Source: Altibacter lentus
GTDB taxonomy: Bacteria; Bacteroidota; Bacteroidia; Flavobacteriales; Flavobacteriaceae
Assembly: GCF_000746845.1 (NCBI RefSeq)
Contig: NZ_KN050846.1
Span: forward strand, 1,566,963-1,630,962
Direction: 5' to 3'
Length of the DNA: 64,000 nt
The notes under the pieces were generated by a model. That model saw nothing but the letters and a program-made list of their open reading frames with translations. It was not told where the DNA came from and ran no database searches. The position numbers and the translations under genes are program-made. Shown here piece after piece: positions 42,303 through 50,879 of this stretch (position 1 is the first letter of the stretch; the number at the start of each line of letters is the position of its first letter).

Positions 42303-43187
42303 ATGAAAATAGGTATTTACGGTCAATTCTATCATAAAAACTCTGAGACCTACATTCAGTTGATCTTGGATGCGCTACAAAAAAAGCAGGTGACTATCGT
42401 GATCGAGTCTAATTTTCTTGACATTATCAACGAACATCAAGACATCACCAAGAATTTCTCGGGCTTTGAGACCTTTACTTCACTGGATGCTTCGTACGAT
42501 CTTTTTTTCAGTATTGGAGGAGATGGAACGATCTTGAAATCGGTTACCTATGTAGGAGATCTAGGCATTCCTATTGTTGGGATCAACACCGGACGACTTG
42601 GGTTTTTGGCAACGCTTCAGAAAGAAGAAATCACAGACAGCATTAATTTGATACTGAATGGTAAATATTCTCTTTCGGAACGAAGTTTACTTACTATTTC
42701 AACCGAACCCCACAACGAAGAGATCATGCCGTTGAACTTTGCCCTTAATGAAGTGGCTGTCAACCGAAAGAATACAACTTCCATGATCAAGGTGGAGACC
42801 TATATCAATGATAAGTACCTTACCTCCTATTGGAGTGACGGCCTTATAGTGGCCACGCCCACAGGCTCCACGGGATATTCCTTAAGCTGCGGAGGTCCTG
42901 TGATAGAGCCAAGCACAAATAGTCTGGTAATCACCCCTATCGCGCCTCATAATCTCAATGCGCGCCCCTTGGTCGTCTCAGACGATACAGTAATTTCGCT
43001 AAAAGTTTCAGGAAGGGAAAAATCGTATCTTGTTTCCCTGGATTCTCGTATCGCTACCTTAGAGAATGAAACCACAATGATCATTAAAAGAGCTCCTTTT
43101 ACCATAAAGATGGTTGAGCTCAATGAAGAAAGTTTTATAAAAACGCTTCGGAAGAAATTATTGTGGGGAGAAGACAAACGCAACTAA
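42303..43187 (+). CDS. nadK: NAD kinase
   Basis: Phosphorylates NAD+ to NADP+. The 294-residue protein has SIGGDGTILKSV with the GGDG motif, GINTGRLGFLATL, the NE pair in LNEVAVNR, and the glycine-rich TPTGSTGYSLSCGGP. It directly follows the CBS-domain gene. Confidence 0.96.
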   Translation: MKIGIYGQFYHKNSETYIQLILDALQKKQVTIVIESNFLDIINEHQDITKNFSGFETFTSLDASYDLFFSIGGDGTILKSVTYVGDLGIPIVGINTGRLGFLATLQKEEITDSINLILNGKYSLSERSLLTISTEPHNEEIMPLNFALNEVAVNRKNTTSMIKVETYINDKYLTSYWSDGLIVATPTGSTGYSLSCGGPVIEPSTNSLVITPIAPHNLNARPLVVSDDTVISLKVSGREKSYLVSLDSRIATLENETTMIIKRAPFTIKMVELNEESFIKTLRKKLLWGEDKRN

Positions 43188-43262
43188 ACAATAAAATACC
43201 TTAAATTTTGTTTATCAACTGAGACAAATCCGCTTCGAATGCGGTGACCCAAAGTTTATTAC

Positions 43263-43270
43263 TATATTTG
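43263..43270 (+). promoter_or_regulatory. -7 box of the DUF6089-uppS-bamA unit
   Basis: TATATTTG, a perfect TAnnTTTG, 17 bases upstream of the ATG at 43287. No -33 TTG at good spacing. Confidence 0.55.
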
Positions 43271-43286
43271 CAAACTTTTAAGGTAT

Positions 43287-43979
43287 ATGAAGTATTTCAC
43301 AGCCCTCATTTTTTTTATGATAGTCACATTTATCGGCCATTCGCAAACCTACGAGATAGGAGGAATGCTGGGAGGGTCTAATTATATAGGTGATGTGGGA
43401 AAGACTAATTATATAAATCCAAATTCATTTGCATTTGGCGGTCTTTTTAAATGGAATCGCAGTGCCAGACACGCATTTAGGGCTTCTATTCTGGTAGCAA
43501 ATATAAAGGGTGATGATGCAGAATCGAACGAAACCAGACGCCAGCAGCGCGGTTATTCTTTTGAAAACACGATCACCGAAGCCTCTCTAGGAATTGAATA
43601 TACCTTCTGGGATTTTAACATGTATAGCGGCAAGCCCGTCTCTACACCGTATTTGTATACGGGACTTACCTATTTTGGATACAACGCTCTGTACAAACGC
43701 AGTGACGATGTCATTGTTAAATACGACACTGCAGGCAATGTTGCAATCCCAATGGTCGTTGGGTTTAAGGCCACAGTGGGCACTAAAATGGTATTGGGTT
43801 TTGAGGTAGGAGCGCGATATACATTTACAGACGCCTTGGACAGCAGCCAACCTGTAAAGGGTTTGGCCGACGAAGAAAACCTTACATTTGGGAACACTAA
43901 CAGCGATGACTGGTACGTGTTTACAGGAGTGACCCTAACATTTACCTTTGGACGCAAACCCTGCTATTGTAATTTTTAA
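43287..43979 (+). CDS. DUF6089 family beta-barrel protein
   Basis: A 230-residue secreted protein with a signal peptide (1-19) followed by TYEIGGMLGGSNYIGDVGKTNYI, the family's start. The rest is a series of aromatic-rich amphipathic strands ending VFTGVTLTFTFGRKPCYCNF, consistent with an eight-stranded outer-membrane barrel. It is six bases upstream of uppS and belongs to the envelope-assembly unit of flavobacteria. Function unknown. Confidence 0.88.
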   Translation: MKYFTALIFFMIVTFIGHSQTYEIGGMLGGSNYIGDVGKTNYINPNSFAFGGLFKWNRSARHAFRASILVANIKGDDAESNETRRQQRGYSFENTITEASLGIEYTFWDFNMYSGKPVSTPYLYTGLTYFGYNALYKRSDDVIVKYDTAGNVAIPMVVGFKATVGTKMVLGFEVGARYTFTDALDSSQPVKGLADEENLTFGNTNSDDWYVFTGVTLTFTFGRKPCYCNF

Positions 43980-43985
43980 AATGTA

Positions 43986-44726
43986 ATGAAACTACAAGAT
44001 CAAATCGATAAGAACAAACTACCCCATCACTTGGCAGTGATCATGGACGGCAATGGTCGCTGGGCAAAGCAGAAGGGGTTGTTCCGCACGGTTGGTCATG
44101 AAAAGGGTTCTAAGGCGGTTCGGGAAATAGTAGAAGGCTGTGGTGAAATTGGCATCCCTTATCTAACCCTGTATGCTTTTTCTACTGAAAACTGGAATCG
44201 CCCAAAAATGGAGGTAGAACTTCTTATGAAGTTATTAGTTTCGTCTTTGAAGAAAGAAATAAAAACGCTTGAGGAAAACGATATTAAATTGAACGCCATA
44301 GGAAACTTAGAGGCACTTCCCAAGAAAGCACACAAAGAATTGCTGGATGTTATAAAGAAGACCGAGAACAATACTAAAATGACCCTCACTTTGGCCTTGA
44401 GTTACGGTTCCAGAGAAGAAATTACAAAAACTATTAAAGAGATTAGCCTTAAAGTTAAAAATAACCTAATTTCGCCGTCGAATATTGATGAAGCGGTAAT
44501 TAATAATCATCTTTACACGCGAAATTTACCGGATGTAGATTTATTGATACGCACCAGTGGTGAGCAGCGTATCAGTAATTTTCTATTATGGCAAATCGCT
44601 TATGCCGAATTGTACTTTACCGAAACACTTTGGCCCGATTATACAAAAAACCATCTTTTTGAAGCAATCATAAATTATCAAAACAGAGAACGAAGATTTG
44701 GAAAAACAAGTGAACAGCTTACGTAA
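43986..44726 (+). CDS. uppS: Isoprenyl (undecaprenyl) diphosphate synthase
   Basis: Makes the C55 lipid carrier for cell-wall and O-antigen synthesis by cis-prenyl condensation. The 246-residue protein shows the catalytic IMDGNGRWAKQKGLFRTVGHEKG (split at the D-G-N-G-R-W motif, residues about 19-40), YAFSTENWNRP, SYGSREEI, RTSGEQRISNFLLWQ and ELYFTETLWPDY. The gene overlaps the beginning of bamA. Confidence 0.96.
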   Translation: MKLQDQIDKNKLPHHLAVIMDGNGRWAKQKGLFRTVGHEKGSKAVREIVEGCGEIGIPYLTLYAFSTENWNRPKMEVELLMKLLVSSLKKEIKTLEENDIKLNAIGNLEALPKKAHKELLDVIKKTENNTKMTLTLALSYGSREEITKTIKEISLKVKNNLISPSNIDEAVINNHLYTRNLPDVDLLIRTSGEQRISNFLLWQIAYAELYFTETLWPDYTKNHLFEAIINYQNRERRFGKTSEQLT

Positions 44727-47304
44727 GAGTCCACGATTATTTGGTTACAAAAAGTGTTATTGTATTTGCGTATTTACAATACTTTCGGTTTTTAATCTTA
44801 CGGCCCAACAAAAAGAGTTGGACAGTGGTAGGAAATATACTATTAATAAAATTGAAGTTACGGGCGAACAAAGTTTCAACGAACAAACCGTAATTGCCTT
44901 TACAGGCTTAAAAGAAGGCGATCGCTTATTTATTCCAGGAGAAAAATTGAGCTCTGTTACTAAGAAGCTCTGGGAACAGAACCTGTTTAGTGACATCGCA
45001 TTCTATGTAACGAAGTTGGAGGGCGATCTTGTTGACCTCGAATTATATATTGTAGAACTTCCTAAATTGAACGAAGCTACCATCGAAGGACTTCGAAAGG
45101 GAAAGACAAAAGAGATCCTAAAAGACAATGATCTGAAACCCGGAACCAAGATCACAAAAAATTTACTTACCACTACTAAGAACAACATTGTTAACCGATT
45201 TAAAAAAGACGGTTATCTCAACACCCAGGTAGTCATCTCCACAACCCCTAACATCGATTCTACCGGCACAGAAGACGGGAAGAACATGCTCATTCGTGTG
45301 GATAAGGGAGAGCGCGTAAAAGTAGCCTCTATTACTTTTGACGGCAACCAAGAGCTATCAGACAAGAAGTTACGTGCGGCCATGAAGAATGTAAAACGCA
45401 AGAATTTCTTGCGCTTCTACAAACGTTCAAAATTTAGTGAAGAAGGCTTTGAGGAGGACAAAGAGGCGATCATCACAAAATATAAGGCCAATGGGTACCG
45501 CGATGCGCGTATACTGGATGATACCCTCATTGTAAAAGATGAAAAAACTATTGCCTTGAATCTAGACATTGAAGAAGGAAAAAAATACTATTTCGGGGAC
45601 ATTCGCTTCATAGGAAATAGTGTATATACCGATAATATTCTTCGGCAGGTACTAGGGATAAAAAAAGGAGAGACCTACAATGGGGTGCTCCTTCAAGAGC
45701 GTATTGAAGATGCCACAAATCCTGAAGCAAACGATCTAACCAACCTCTACCAAAACAATGGTTACCTGTTTTCACGTATCAACCCTGTGGAAGTTGCGGT
45801 GCGTAATGATACTATAGATTTTGAAATTCGAATCATAGAAGGAAAACTGGCGTATTTTGATCACGTAACTGTGGTAGGAAATGACAAGACGAACGATCAT
45901 GTGATCTATCGGGAACTTCGAACCCGTCCCGGTCAAATCTACAGCAAGCGAAATGTGGTAAGAACCATTCGGGAGCTTGGTCAATTAGGGTATTTTGACC
46001 CCGAACAGATCGGGCCTAACTTCAAGAATGTGGACCCTAACAACGGAACCCTGGATATGGAATATTCTGTGGTTGAAAAAGGTGCGAGCCAGATTGAACT
46101 TCAAGGAGGTTATGGCGGCGGCGGCTTTGTAGGAACACTGGGGCTTTCGTTTAACAACTTCTCGCTACGTAACATTTTCAATGGTGAAGCTTATAAACCA
46201 CTGCCTATGGGTGACGGACAAAAGCTTTCGCTTCGGGCACAGGCAAGTAGTTTTTACCAGACCTACAGCCTTTCTTTAGTAGAACCCTGGTTAGGCGGAA
46301 AGAAACCCGTGCAATTGAGCACTTCGTTCTCTCATACCGTGCAGTACTTTTACGATTTCGTAAATAGAGAAGCAGATAGAGATCGGCGTTTCTTGATCAC
46401 CGGGGGTTCTGTAGGGATCGCCAAACGATTACAATGGCCGGACGATTATTTCACACTGTCGCAAGCAGTGAGTTTTCAACACTACAATCTTAAAAACTAT
46501 AACACAGGGTTATTTACCTTTGGTGATGGCTATTCAAACAACTTTGCTTACACCATTGGTTTAAGCCGAAACAACACCGCCACGAATCCTATTTACCCAA
46601 AATCTGGATCTGAGTTCAGCATTACGGCAAAACTAACCCCGCCCTATTCTGCTTTTAATGGTGTAGATTATGATGCATTGTCGGACGAACGCAGGGTGCT
46701 AAATGCAGTTCCCTCTACCGATGTGGATTTTGTAGATGCGCGAGAGCGTATTGCAGAGATCGACCAAGAGCGTTTTAAGTTCTTGGAATACTATAAAGTA
46801 AAATTCAAAGGAACATGGTACACTAAGCTAACCGGAGATCTGGTGGTTCGTACCGCTACCGAATTTGGTTTCTTAGGCGCCTACAATGGCGATCGGGGTG
46901 TTCCTCCTTTCGAACGATTTTTTGTGGGAGGAGACGGCCTTGGTGCCTTTAGCCTAGACGGTCGGGAGGTCATTCAATTGCGTGGATATCCGAATCAGTC
47001 ATTATCCGACACCGACGGAAATACCATTTACAATAAATTTTCGTTAGAAGTACGGTACCCCGTTACTTTAAAGCAGCTGGCATCTATTTATGTACTTGGT
47101 TTCGTAGAAGGTGGAGGCTCTTACGATGGGTTCAGAAACTATAATCCATTCAGTATTAAGCGTTCTGCTGGCGTAGGATTACGTATATTTATGCCTGCAT
47201 TTGGATTATTGGGGATTGATTTTGGATATGGATTCGATCCTATTCTTGGTGGAACCGAGAAAAACGGATGGGAGACACATTTTATCATTGGACAACAATT
47301 TTAA
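44698..47304 (+). CDS. bamA: Outer membrane protein assembly factor BamA
   Basis: Central subunit of the BAM complex that folds beta-barrels into the outer membrane. The 868-residue protein has a signal peptide after a short basic start, five POTRA-like repeats over residues about 45-430 (VTGEQSFNEQTVIAFTGLKEG is the first, YFGDIRFIGNSVYTDNILRQV the third), and the barrel with GGYGGGGFVGTLGLSFNNFSL. The VRGY-type loop 6 motif appears as LRGYPNQSL. The start is TTG at 44698, overlapping uppS by 29 bases; a GTG four codons later is also possible. Confidence 0.94.
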   Translation: MEKQVNSLRKSPRLFGYKKCYCICVFTILSVFNLTAQQKELDSGRKYTINKIEVTGEQSFNEQTVIAFTGLKEGDRLFIPGEKLSSVTKKLWEQNLFSDIAFYVTKLEGDLVDLELYIVELPKLNEATIEGLRKGKTKEILKDNDLKPGTKITKNLLTTTKNNIVNRFKKDGYLNTQVVISTTPNIDSTGTEDGKNMLIRVDKGERVKVASITFDGNQELSDKKLRAAMKNVKRKNFLRFYKRSKFSEEGFEEDKEAIITKYKANGYRDARILDDTLIVKDEKTIALNLDIEEGKKYYFGDIRFIGNSVYTDNILRQVLGIKKGETYNGVLLQERIEDATNPEANDLTNLYQNNGYLFSRINPVEVAVRNDTIDFEIRIIEGKLAYFDHVTVVGNDKTNDHVIYRELRTRPGQIYSKRNVVRTIRELGQLGYFDPEQIGPNFKNVDPNNGTLDMEYSVVEKGASQIELQGGYGGGGFVGTLGLSFNNFSLRNIFNGEAYKPLPMGDGQKLSLRAQASSFYQTYSLSLVEPWLGGKKPVQLSTSFSHTVQYFYDFVNREADRDRRFLITGGSVGIAKRLQWPDDYFTLSQAVSFQHYNLKNYNTGLFTFGDGYSNNFAYTIGLSRNNTATNPIYPKSGSEFSITAKLTPPYSAFNGVDYDALSDERRVLNAVPSTDVDFVDARERIAEIDQERFKFLEYYKVKFKGTWYTKLTGDLVVRTATEFGFLGAYNGDRGVPPFERFFVGGDGLGAFSLDGREVIQLRGYPNQSLSDTDGNTIYNKFSLEVRYPVTLKQLASIYVLGFVEGGGSYDGFRNYNPFSIKRSAGVGLRIFMPAFGLLGIDFGYGFDPILGGTEKNGWETHFIIGQQF

Positions 47305-47342
47305 CTTTGGCACGATATTTTCTTAAACAACAACCAGCAATT

Positions 47343-48194
47343 ATGAAAACGAAACAGTTACTTTTTTTCGCACTTGTCATGTTATGCATAAGCTTTACAG
47401 CCCAAGCACAGAGAGGTGTTCGTATTGGATATATTGATATGGAATATATTCTGGAAAATGTTCCTGAGTACAAAGAAGCTTCTACACAATTGGAAGGCAA
47501 GGTACAGCGATGGAAACAGGACATTGAGAAGAAGCAAAAAGCCATCGATCAAATGAAACTCAATTTAAGTAACGAACGTGTTTTGCTCACCAAAGAGTTG
47601 GTGGAAGAAAGAGAAGAAGAAATAAAGATCGAGGAAGACGAGATGTTACAATACCAGCAGGATCGTTTCGGACCAAACGGAGATCTAATGATCCAAAGGC
47701 GCCAATTGGTGCAGCCTATTCAGGATCAGGTATTCAACATTGTGCAAGAAATTGCCGAAGCTAAAAAATTCGATTTCATCTTTGACAAATCTGCAGATGT
47801 GGTCATGCTTTTCGCAGCAGAGCGAAATGATATTAGCGATCAAGTATTGCGTAGCATTAACAGAGCTGCAAAAAGAACCGAAGCTCTTAACAAGAAAGAT
47901 AAGCGTGAGATTGAAGCACGGGACGATCTTTCCATGGAAGAAGATGCAGCGGTGACCGAACGCGAAGAGGCTATTGAAGCTAAGAAAGATGAGCGCGAAA
48001 AGATCATGGATGAGCGCAAGCGTGTGCGTGATTCGATTCGTGAAGCTAAAAAATTAGAATTTGAGACCAGAAGACAGCGCTTGTTGGATGAACGCAAAAG
48101 AAGACAGGATTCGATCTTGGAAGCACGACAAAACAGAAACAATCCACCGGGAGCCGGAGATGGTGAAGAAGACGGTGACGGCGGCGGAAGATAA
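47343..48194 (+). CDS. OmpH/Skp family periplasmic chaperone with extended charged tail
   Basis: A 283-residue protein with a signal peptide (1-22, ending TAQAQ). Residues about 24-180 are the OmpH/Skp coiled-coil domain (IGYIDMEYILENVPEYKEA), which carries unfolded outer-membrane proteins. The last 90 residues extend this with a highly charged helix (two units ending RDSIREA and RQDSILEA) and a Gly/Asp-rich end, well beyond the usual 170 residues. It follows bamA by 38 bases and is paired with a standard-length homologue. Confidence 0.9.
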   Translation: MKTKQLLFFALVMLCISFTAQAQRGVRIGYIDMEYILENVPEYKEASTQLEGKVQRWKQDIEKKQKAIDQMKLNLSNERVLLTKELVEEREEEIKIEEDEMLQYQQDRFGPNGDLMIQRRQLVQPIQDQVFNIVQEIAEAKKFDFIFDKSADVVMLFAAERNDISDQVLRSINRAAKRTEALNKKDKREIEARDDLSMEEDAAVTEREEAIEAKKDEREKIMDERKRVRDSIREAKKLEFETRRQRLLDERKRRQDSILEARQNRNNPPGAGDGEEDGDGGGR

Positions 48195-48252
48195 TATTTA
48201 AAAATAATTTAAACCCTAATAGTTATAACACTTAATTTTTAATACAATTACA

Positions 48253-48762
48253 ATGAAAAAATTCAAATTATTTGCAGTTGCAGTAGTACTTTTTATAGGA
48301 GCTACAAGTTTTGTGAATGCACAGTCAAAAGTGGCTCATATCGATACTCAGGCTTTGGTAGAGATCATGCCCGAAATGAAAGCAGCACAAAGTCAGCTTG
48401 AGAAGCTTCAAAAAACGTACGATACAGAGATCAAAGCTATGGCGAAAGAACTTGACACCAAGATCAAATTGTACGAAGGAGAAGCAGAAAGCAAAACCGA
48501 TGAAGAGAATGCAAAACGCGTACAAGAAGTACAAGGAATGCAGAACAACATTGGATCTTACAGACAGCAAGCTTTAAAAGACCTTCAGCAAAAAGAGATC
48601 GATATCTTTCAGCCTCTTTTAGAGAAAGCACGTGCAGCGATCCAAAAAGTTGCCAGAGCTAAGGGATATCAATATGTATTGGATTCTGCTACCGGAAACG
48701 GAGTGATCCTCGCAGACGGATATGACTTGTTGCCGGATGTTAAGAAAGAATTGGGTATCTAA
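48253..48762 (+). CDS. OmpH/Skp family periplasmic chaperone
   Basis: A 169-residue protein with a signal peptide (1-23, ending NAQS) and the standard OmpH coiled-coil: KVAHIDTQALVEIMPEMKAAQ, a long Lys/Glu helix, then YQYVLDSATGNGVIL. It is a paralogue of the preceding gene and probably holds unfolded outer-membrane proteins on their way to BamA. It ends the unit, with a terminator 26 bases later. Confidence 0.93.
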   Translation: MKKFKLFAVAVVLFIGATSFVNAQSKVAHIDTQALVEIMPEMKAAQSQLEKLQKTYDTEIKAMAKELDTKIKLYEGEAESKTDEENAKRVQEVQGMQNNIGSYRQQALKDLQQKEIDIFQPLLEKARAAIQKVARAKGYQYVLDSATGNGVILADGYDLLPDVKKELGI

Positions 48763-48788
48763 TTCCATTTTTTTCAGAAAAAATAATT

Positions 48789-48820
48789 AAAAACTGCTCT
48801 CTTTATAGGGAGCAGTTTTT
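48789..48820 (+). terminator. Terminator after the ompH pair
   Basis: AAAAACTGCTC and GAGCAGTTTTT pair with an inner TC/GG step and a short loop; a T-rich tract follows. A TATTTTTA box (48820-48827) sits at its downstream edge, 6 bases before the murI ATG at 48833. Confidence 0.88.
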
Positions 48821-48832
48821 ATTTTTATGGTT

Positions 48833-49624
48833 ATGAAACAGGCACAACCAATTGGTATTTTTGACTCCGGGGTAGGCGGCACTTCCATATGGAAGGAAAT
48901 CCACGCCTTACTCCCAAATGAACATACCATTTATTTAGCCGACAGTAAGAATGCGCCTTACGGACAAAAATCTGCCGCCGAAATACGTGCCCTTAGTATT
49001 AAGAACACAGAAGCCCTTATCGCCTTAGGATGCAAAATGATTGTAGTCGCCTGTAATACGGCCACTACAAACGCTATTGATCTGCTTCGCACGCAGTATG
49101 AGCTCCCCATTATAGGTATAGAACCTGCTATAAAACCTGCAGCGCTTCAAACACAATCCAAGAGTATTGGGATCCTTGCGACCAAAGGAACCCTTAGCAG
49201 TACTCTGTTTCACCAAACATCACATACCTTCACAAAAGATATTTCAGTGATAGAGACTGTGGGAGAAGGCCTTGTTCCTCTTATTGAAGCCGGCCAGCTC
49301 GATAGTCCCGAAATGTATGCGCTACTTCAAAAACACACAGCTCCCATGCTCGCTGCCAACGTCGATTATATTGTTCTAGGGTGTAGTCATTATCCTTATA
49401 TCATTCCACAATTAAAAAAGATCGTCCCGTCGCATATAAAAATCATCGATTCGGGCGAGGCTGTGGCGCGCCAAACAAAGAATCTGCTAAAAACAAATGG
49501 TCTTAGTAACGAGGAAACAGGTGCTCCAAGGCTTCAGTTCTTCACAAACGCTTCAAAAGATACCTTGCAATTCTTACTGCGTGAGTACGCAGCGGTCATT
49601 TCAGTAGAAGAGAAAGATTTTTAA
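48833..49624 (+). CDS. murI: Glutamate racemase
   Basis: Makes D-glutamate for peptidoglycan. The 263-residue protein has GIFDSGVGGTSIW at the start, the two catalytic cysteines in VVACNTATTNA and VLGCSHYPYI, and the ADSKNAPYG stretch. An ATG two codons upstream is also possible. Its stop overlaps the end of the convergent gamma-carbonic-anhydrase-like gene. Confidence 0.95.
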   Translation: MKQAQPIGIFDSGVGGTSIWKEIHALLPNEHTIYLADSKNAPYGQKSAAEIRALSIKNTEALIALGCKMIVVACNTATTNAIDLLRTQYELPIIGIEPAIKPAALQTQSKSIGILATKGTLSSTLFHQTSHTFTKDISVIETVGEGLVPLIEAGQLDSPEMYALLQKHTAPMLAANVDYIVLGCSHYPYIIPQLKKIVPSHIKIIDSGEAVARQTKNLLKTNGLSNEETGAPRLQFFTNASKDTLQFLLREYAAVISVEEKDF

Positions 49625-50133
49625 GATTTAAACCAACCCGAATAGAACACGTAGTTTTCAGCAATACGATGAATTTCCCCGTGTAACAATTCCTTAGATA
49701 TATCCTTGACCTTCTTCGCCGGAATACCTGCGTAGATACTTCCGGATGCTACTACCGTATTTTTTGTCACGACTGCACCTGCTGCGATAATTGAGTTGCT
49801 TTCTATCACGCAGTCATCCATTACAATACTTCCCATACCTATTAAAACATTGTCCTGCACCGTACACCCGTGTACTATGGCATTGTGACCAATAGATACA
49901 TTGTTACCTATGGTCGTTGGGGATGTTTTATATGTGGCATGAATCACAGCCCCGTCCTGTACGTTTACCTTATCTCCCATTTTAATAAAATGGACGTCTC
50001 CTCGTATTACGGCATTGAACCATACACTGCAGAGCCTTCCCATGGTAACATCGCCCACTATAGTAGCATTCTCGGCGATATAACAATCTTCCGGGATCTC
50101 CGGGTACTTTCCGTTAACAGCTTTAATGATCAT
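49621..50133 (-). CDS. Gamma-carbonic-anhydrase family protein
   Basis: A 170-residue left-handed beta-helix (hexapeptide repeat) protein. The three metal-binding histidines are in place: His65 in AVIHATYK, His83 and His88 in SIGHNAIVHGC. Related YrdA/PaaY proteins are trimers whose carbonic anhydrase activity varies; some act on thioesters. It lies 14 bases after the LytTR regulator gene on the same strand. Confidence 0.92.
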   Translation of the reverse strand: MIIKAVNGKYPEIPEDCYIAENATIVGDVTMGRLCSVWFNAVIRGDVHFIKMGDKVNVQDGAVIHATYKTSPTTIGNNVSIGHNAIVHGCTVQDNVLIGMGSIVMDDCVIESNSIIAAGAVVTKNTVVASGSIYAGIPAKKVKDISKELLHGEIHRIAENYVFYSGWFKS

Positions 50134-50147
50134 TTGAAATTCTATTT

Positions 50148-50879
50148 TTAACCAAAATACGATAATAGCTCCTTTTTTTTTGAAGGGCTTACCATAATTT
50201 GCTTTCCGTTACTTAATACCACGCTTCCCCCTTTACCTTTATTATATTCGGTCACGGCATTTACGTTCACCAAATAAGATTTATGCACACGAGCAAAGCC
50301 ATTATCCTGTAAAAGATCTTCAAAATACTTCAGGGTCTTGCTAACCAATTTTTTGCTGTCCTTTAAAAAGATGTTCGTGTAATTATCGTCGGCTTGACAG
50401 TATAAAATATCTGCTACCTGCAATACCTCAAAGCCGTTTTGTAATGGAATGGTGATCTTGCCGGTGACATGACGATGCTTTGGCTGTAGTACCGAATGTT
50501 CCAGCCTGTTTTCCTTTTCTTTTATTTCTGAGACATAGTCCACTGCTTCAATCAATTTGTCGATCGAGATAGGCTTTAACAGATAATACGATGCGTGGGC
50601 ATTGAGTGCATCGATGGCGTAATGGTTATAGGCCGTCACAAAGACGGTTTCGAACTGACGGTCCCCTACCTTATCCAGAAGATCGAAGGCATTTCCGTAG
50701 GGCATCTCCACATCCAAGAATACTAGATCCAGAGGATTGTTTCGTATAAGTAGCAGCGCCTCCTCTACATTCGAAGCCTCCCCTGTAAGGGAAACGCTGG
50801 GGCAGTACTTGGTAAGGTAATTCTTTAAAATTTCCCTACTGTTCTCTTCGTCTTCAACAATTATGGCACGTAACTTCAT
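50148..50879 (-). CDS. LytTR-type response regulator
   Basis: A 243-residue two-component regulator. The receiver domain (1-120) has the acidic pair in VEDEE (9-12), the phosphoacceptor Asp56 in VFLDVEMPYG and the lysine in LLKPIS. The LytTR DNA-binding domain (about 140-240) shows YCQADDNYTNIFL and FARVHKSYLVNVNAV. It overlaps the sensor kinase gene by one base and is its natural partner. Confidence 0.95.
   Translation of the reverse strand: MKLRAIIVEDEENSREILKNYLTKYCPSVSLTGEASNVEEALLLIRNNPLDLVFLDVEMPYGNAFDLLDKVGDRQFETVFVTAYNHYAIDALNAHASYYLLKPISIDKLIEAVDYVSEIKEKENRLEHSVLQPKHRHVTGKITIPLQNGFEVLQVADILYCQADDNYTNIFLKDSKKLVSKTLKYFEDLLQDNGFARVHKSYLVNVNAVTEYNKGKGGSVVLSNGKQIMVSPSKKKELLSYFG

Noticed and set aside
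43228-43246. Small hairpin CCGC-TTCGAAT-GCGG upstream of the DUF6089 gene.
   Set aside because: Only four base pairs with no T-run; too weak to call a terminator or a riboswitch.
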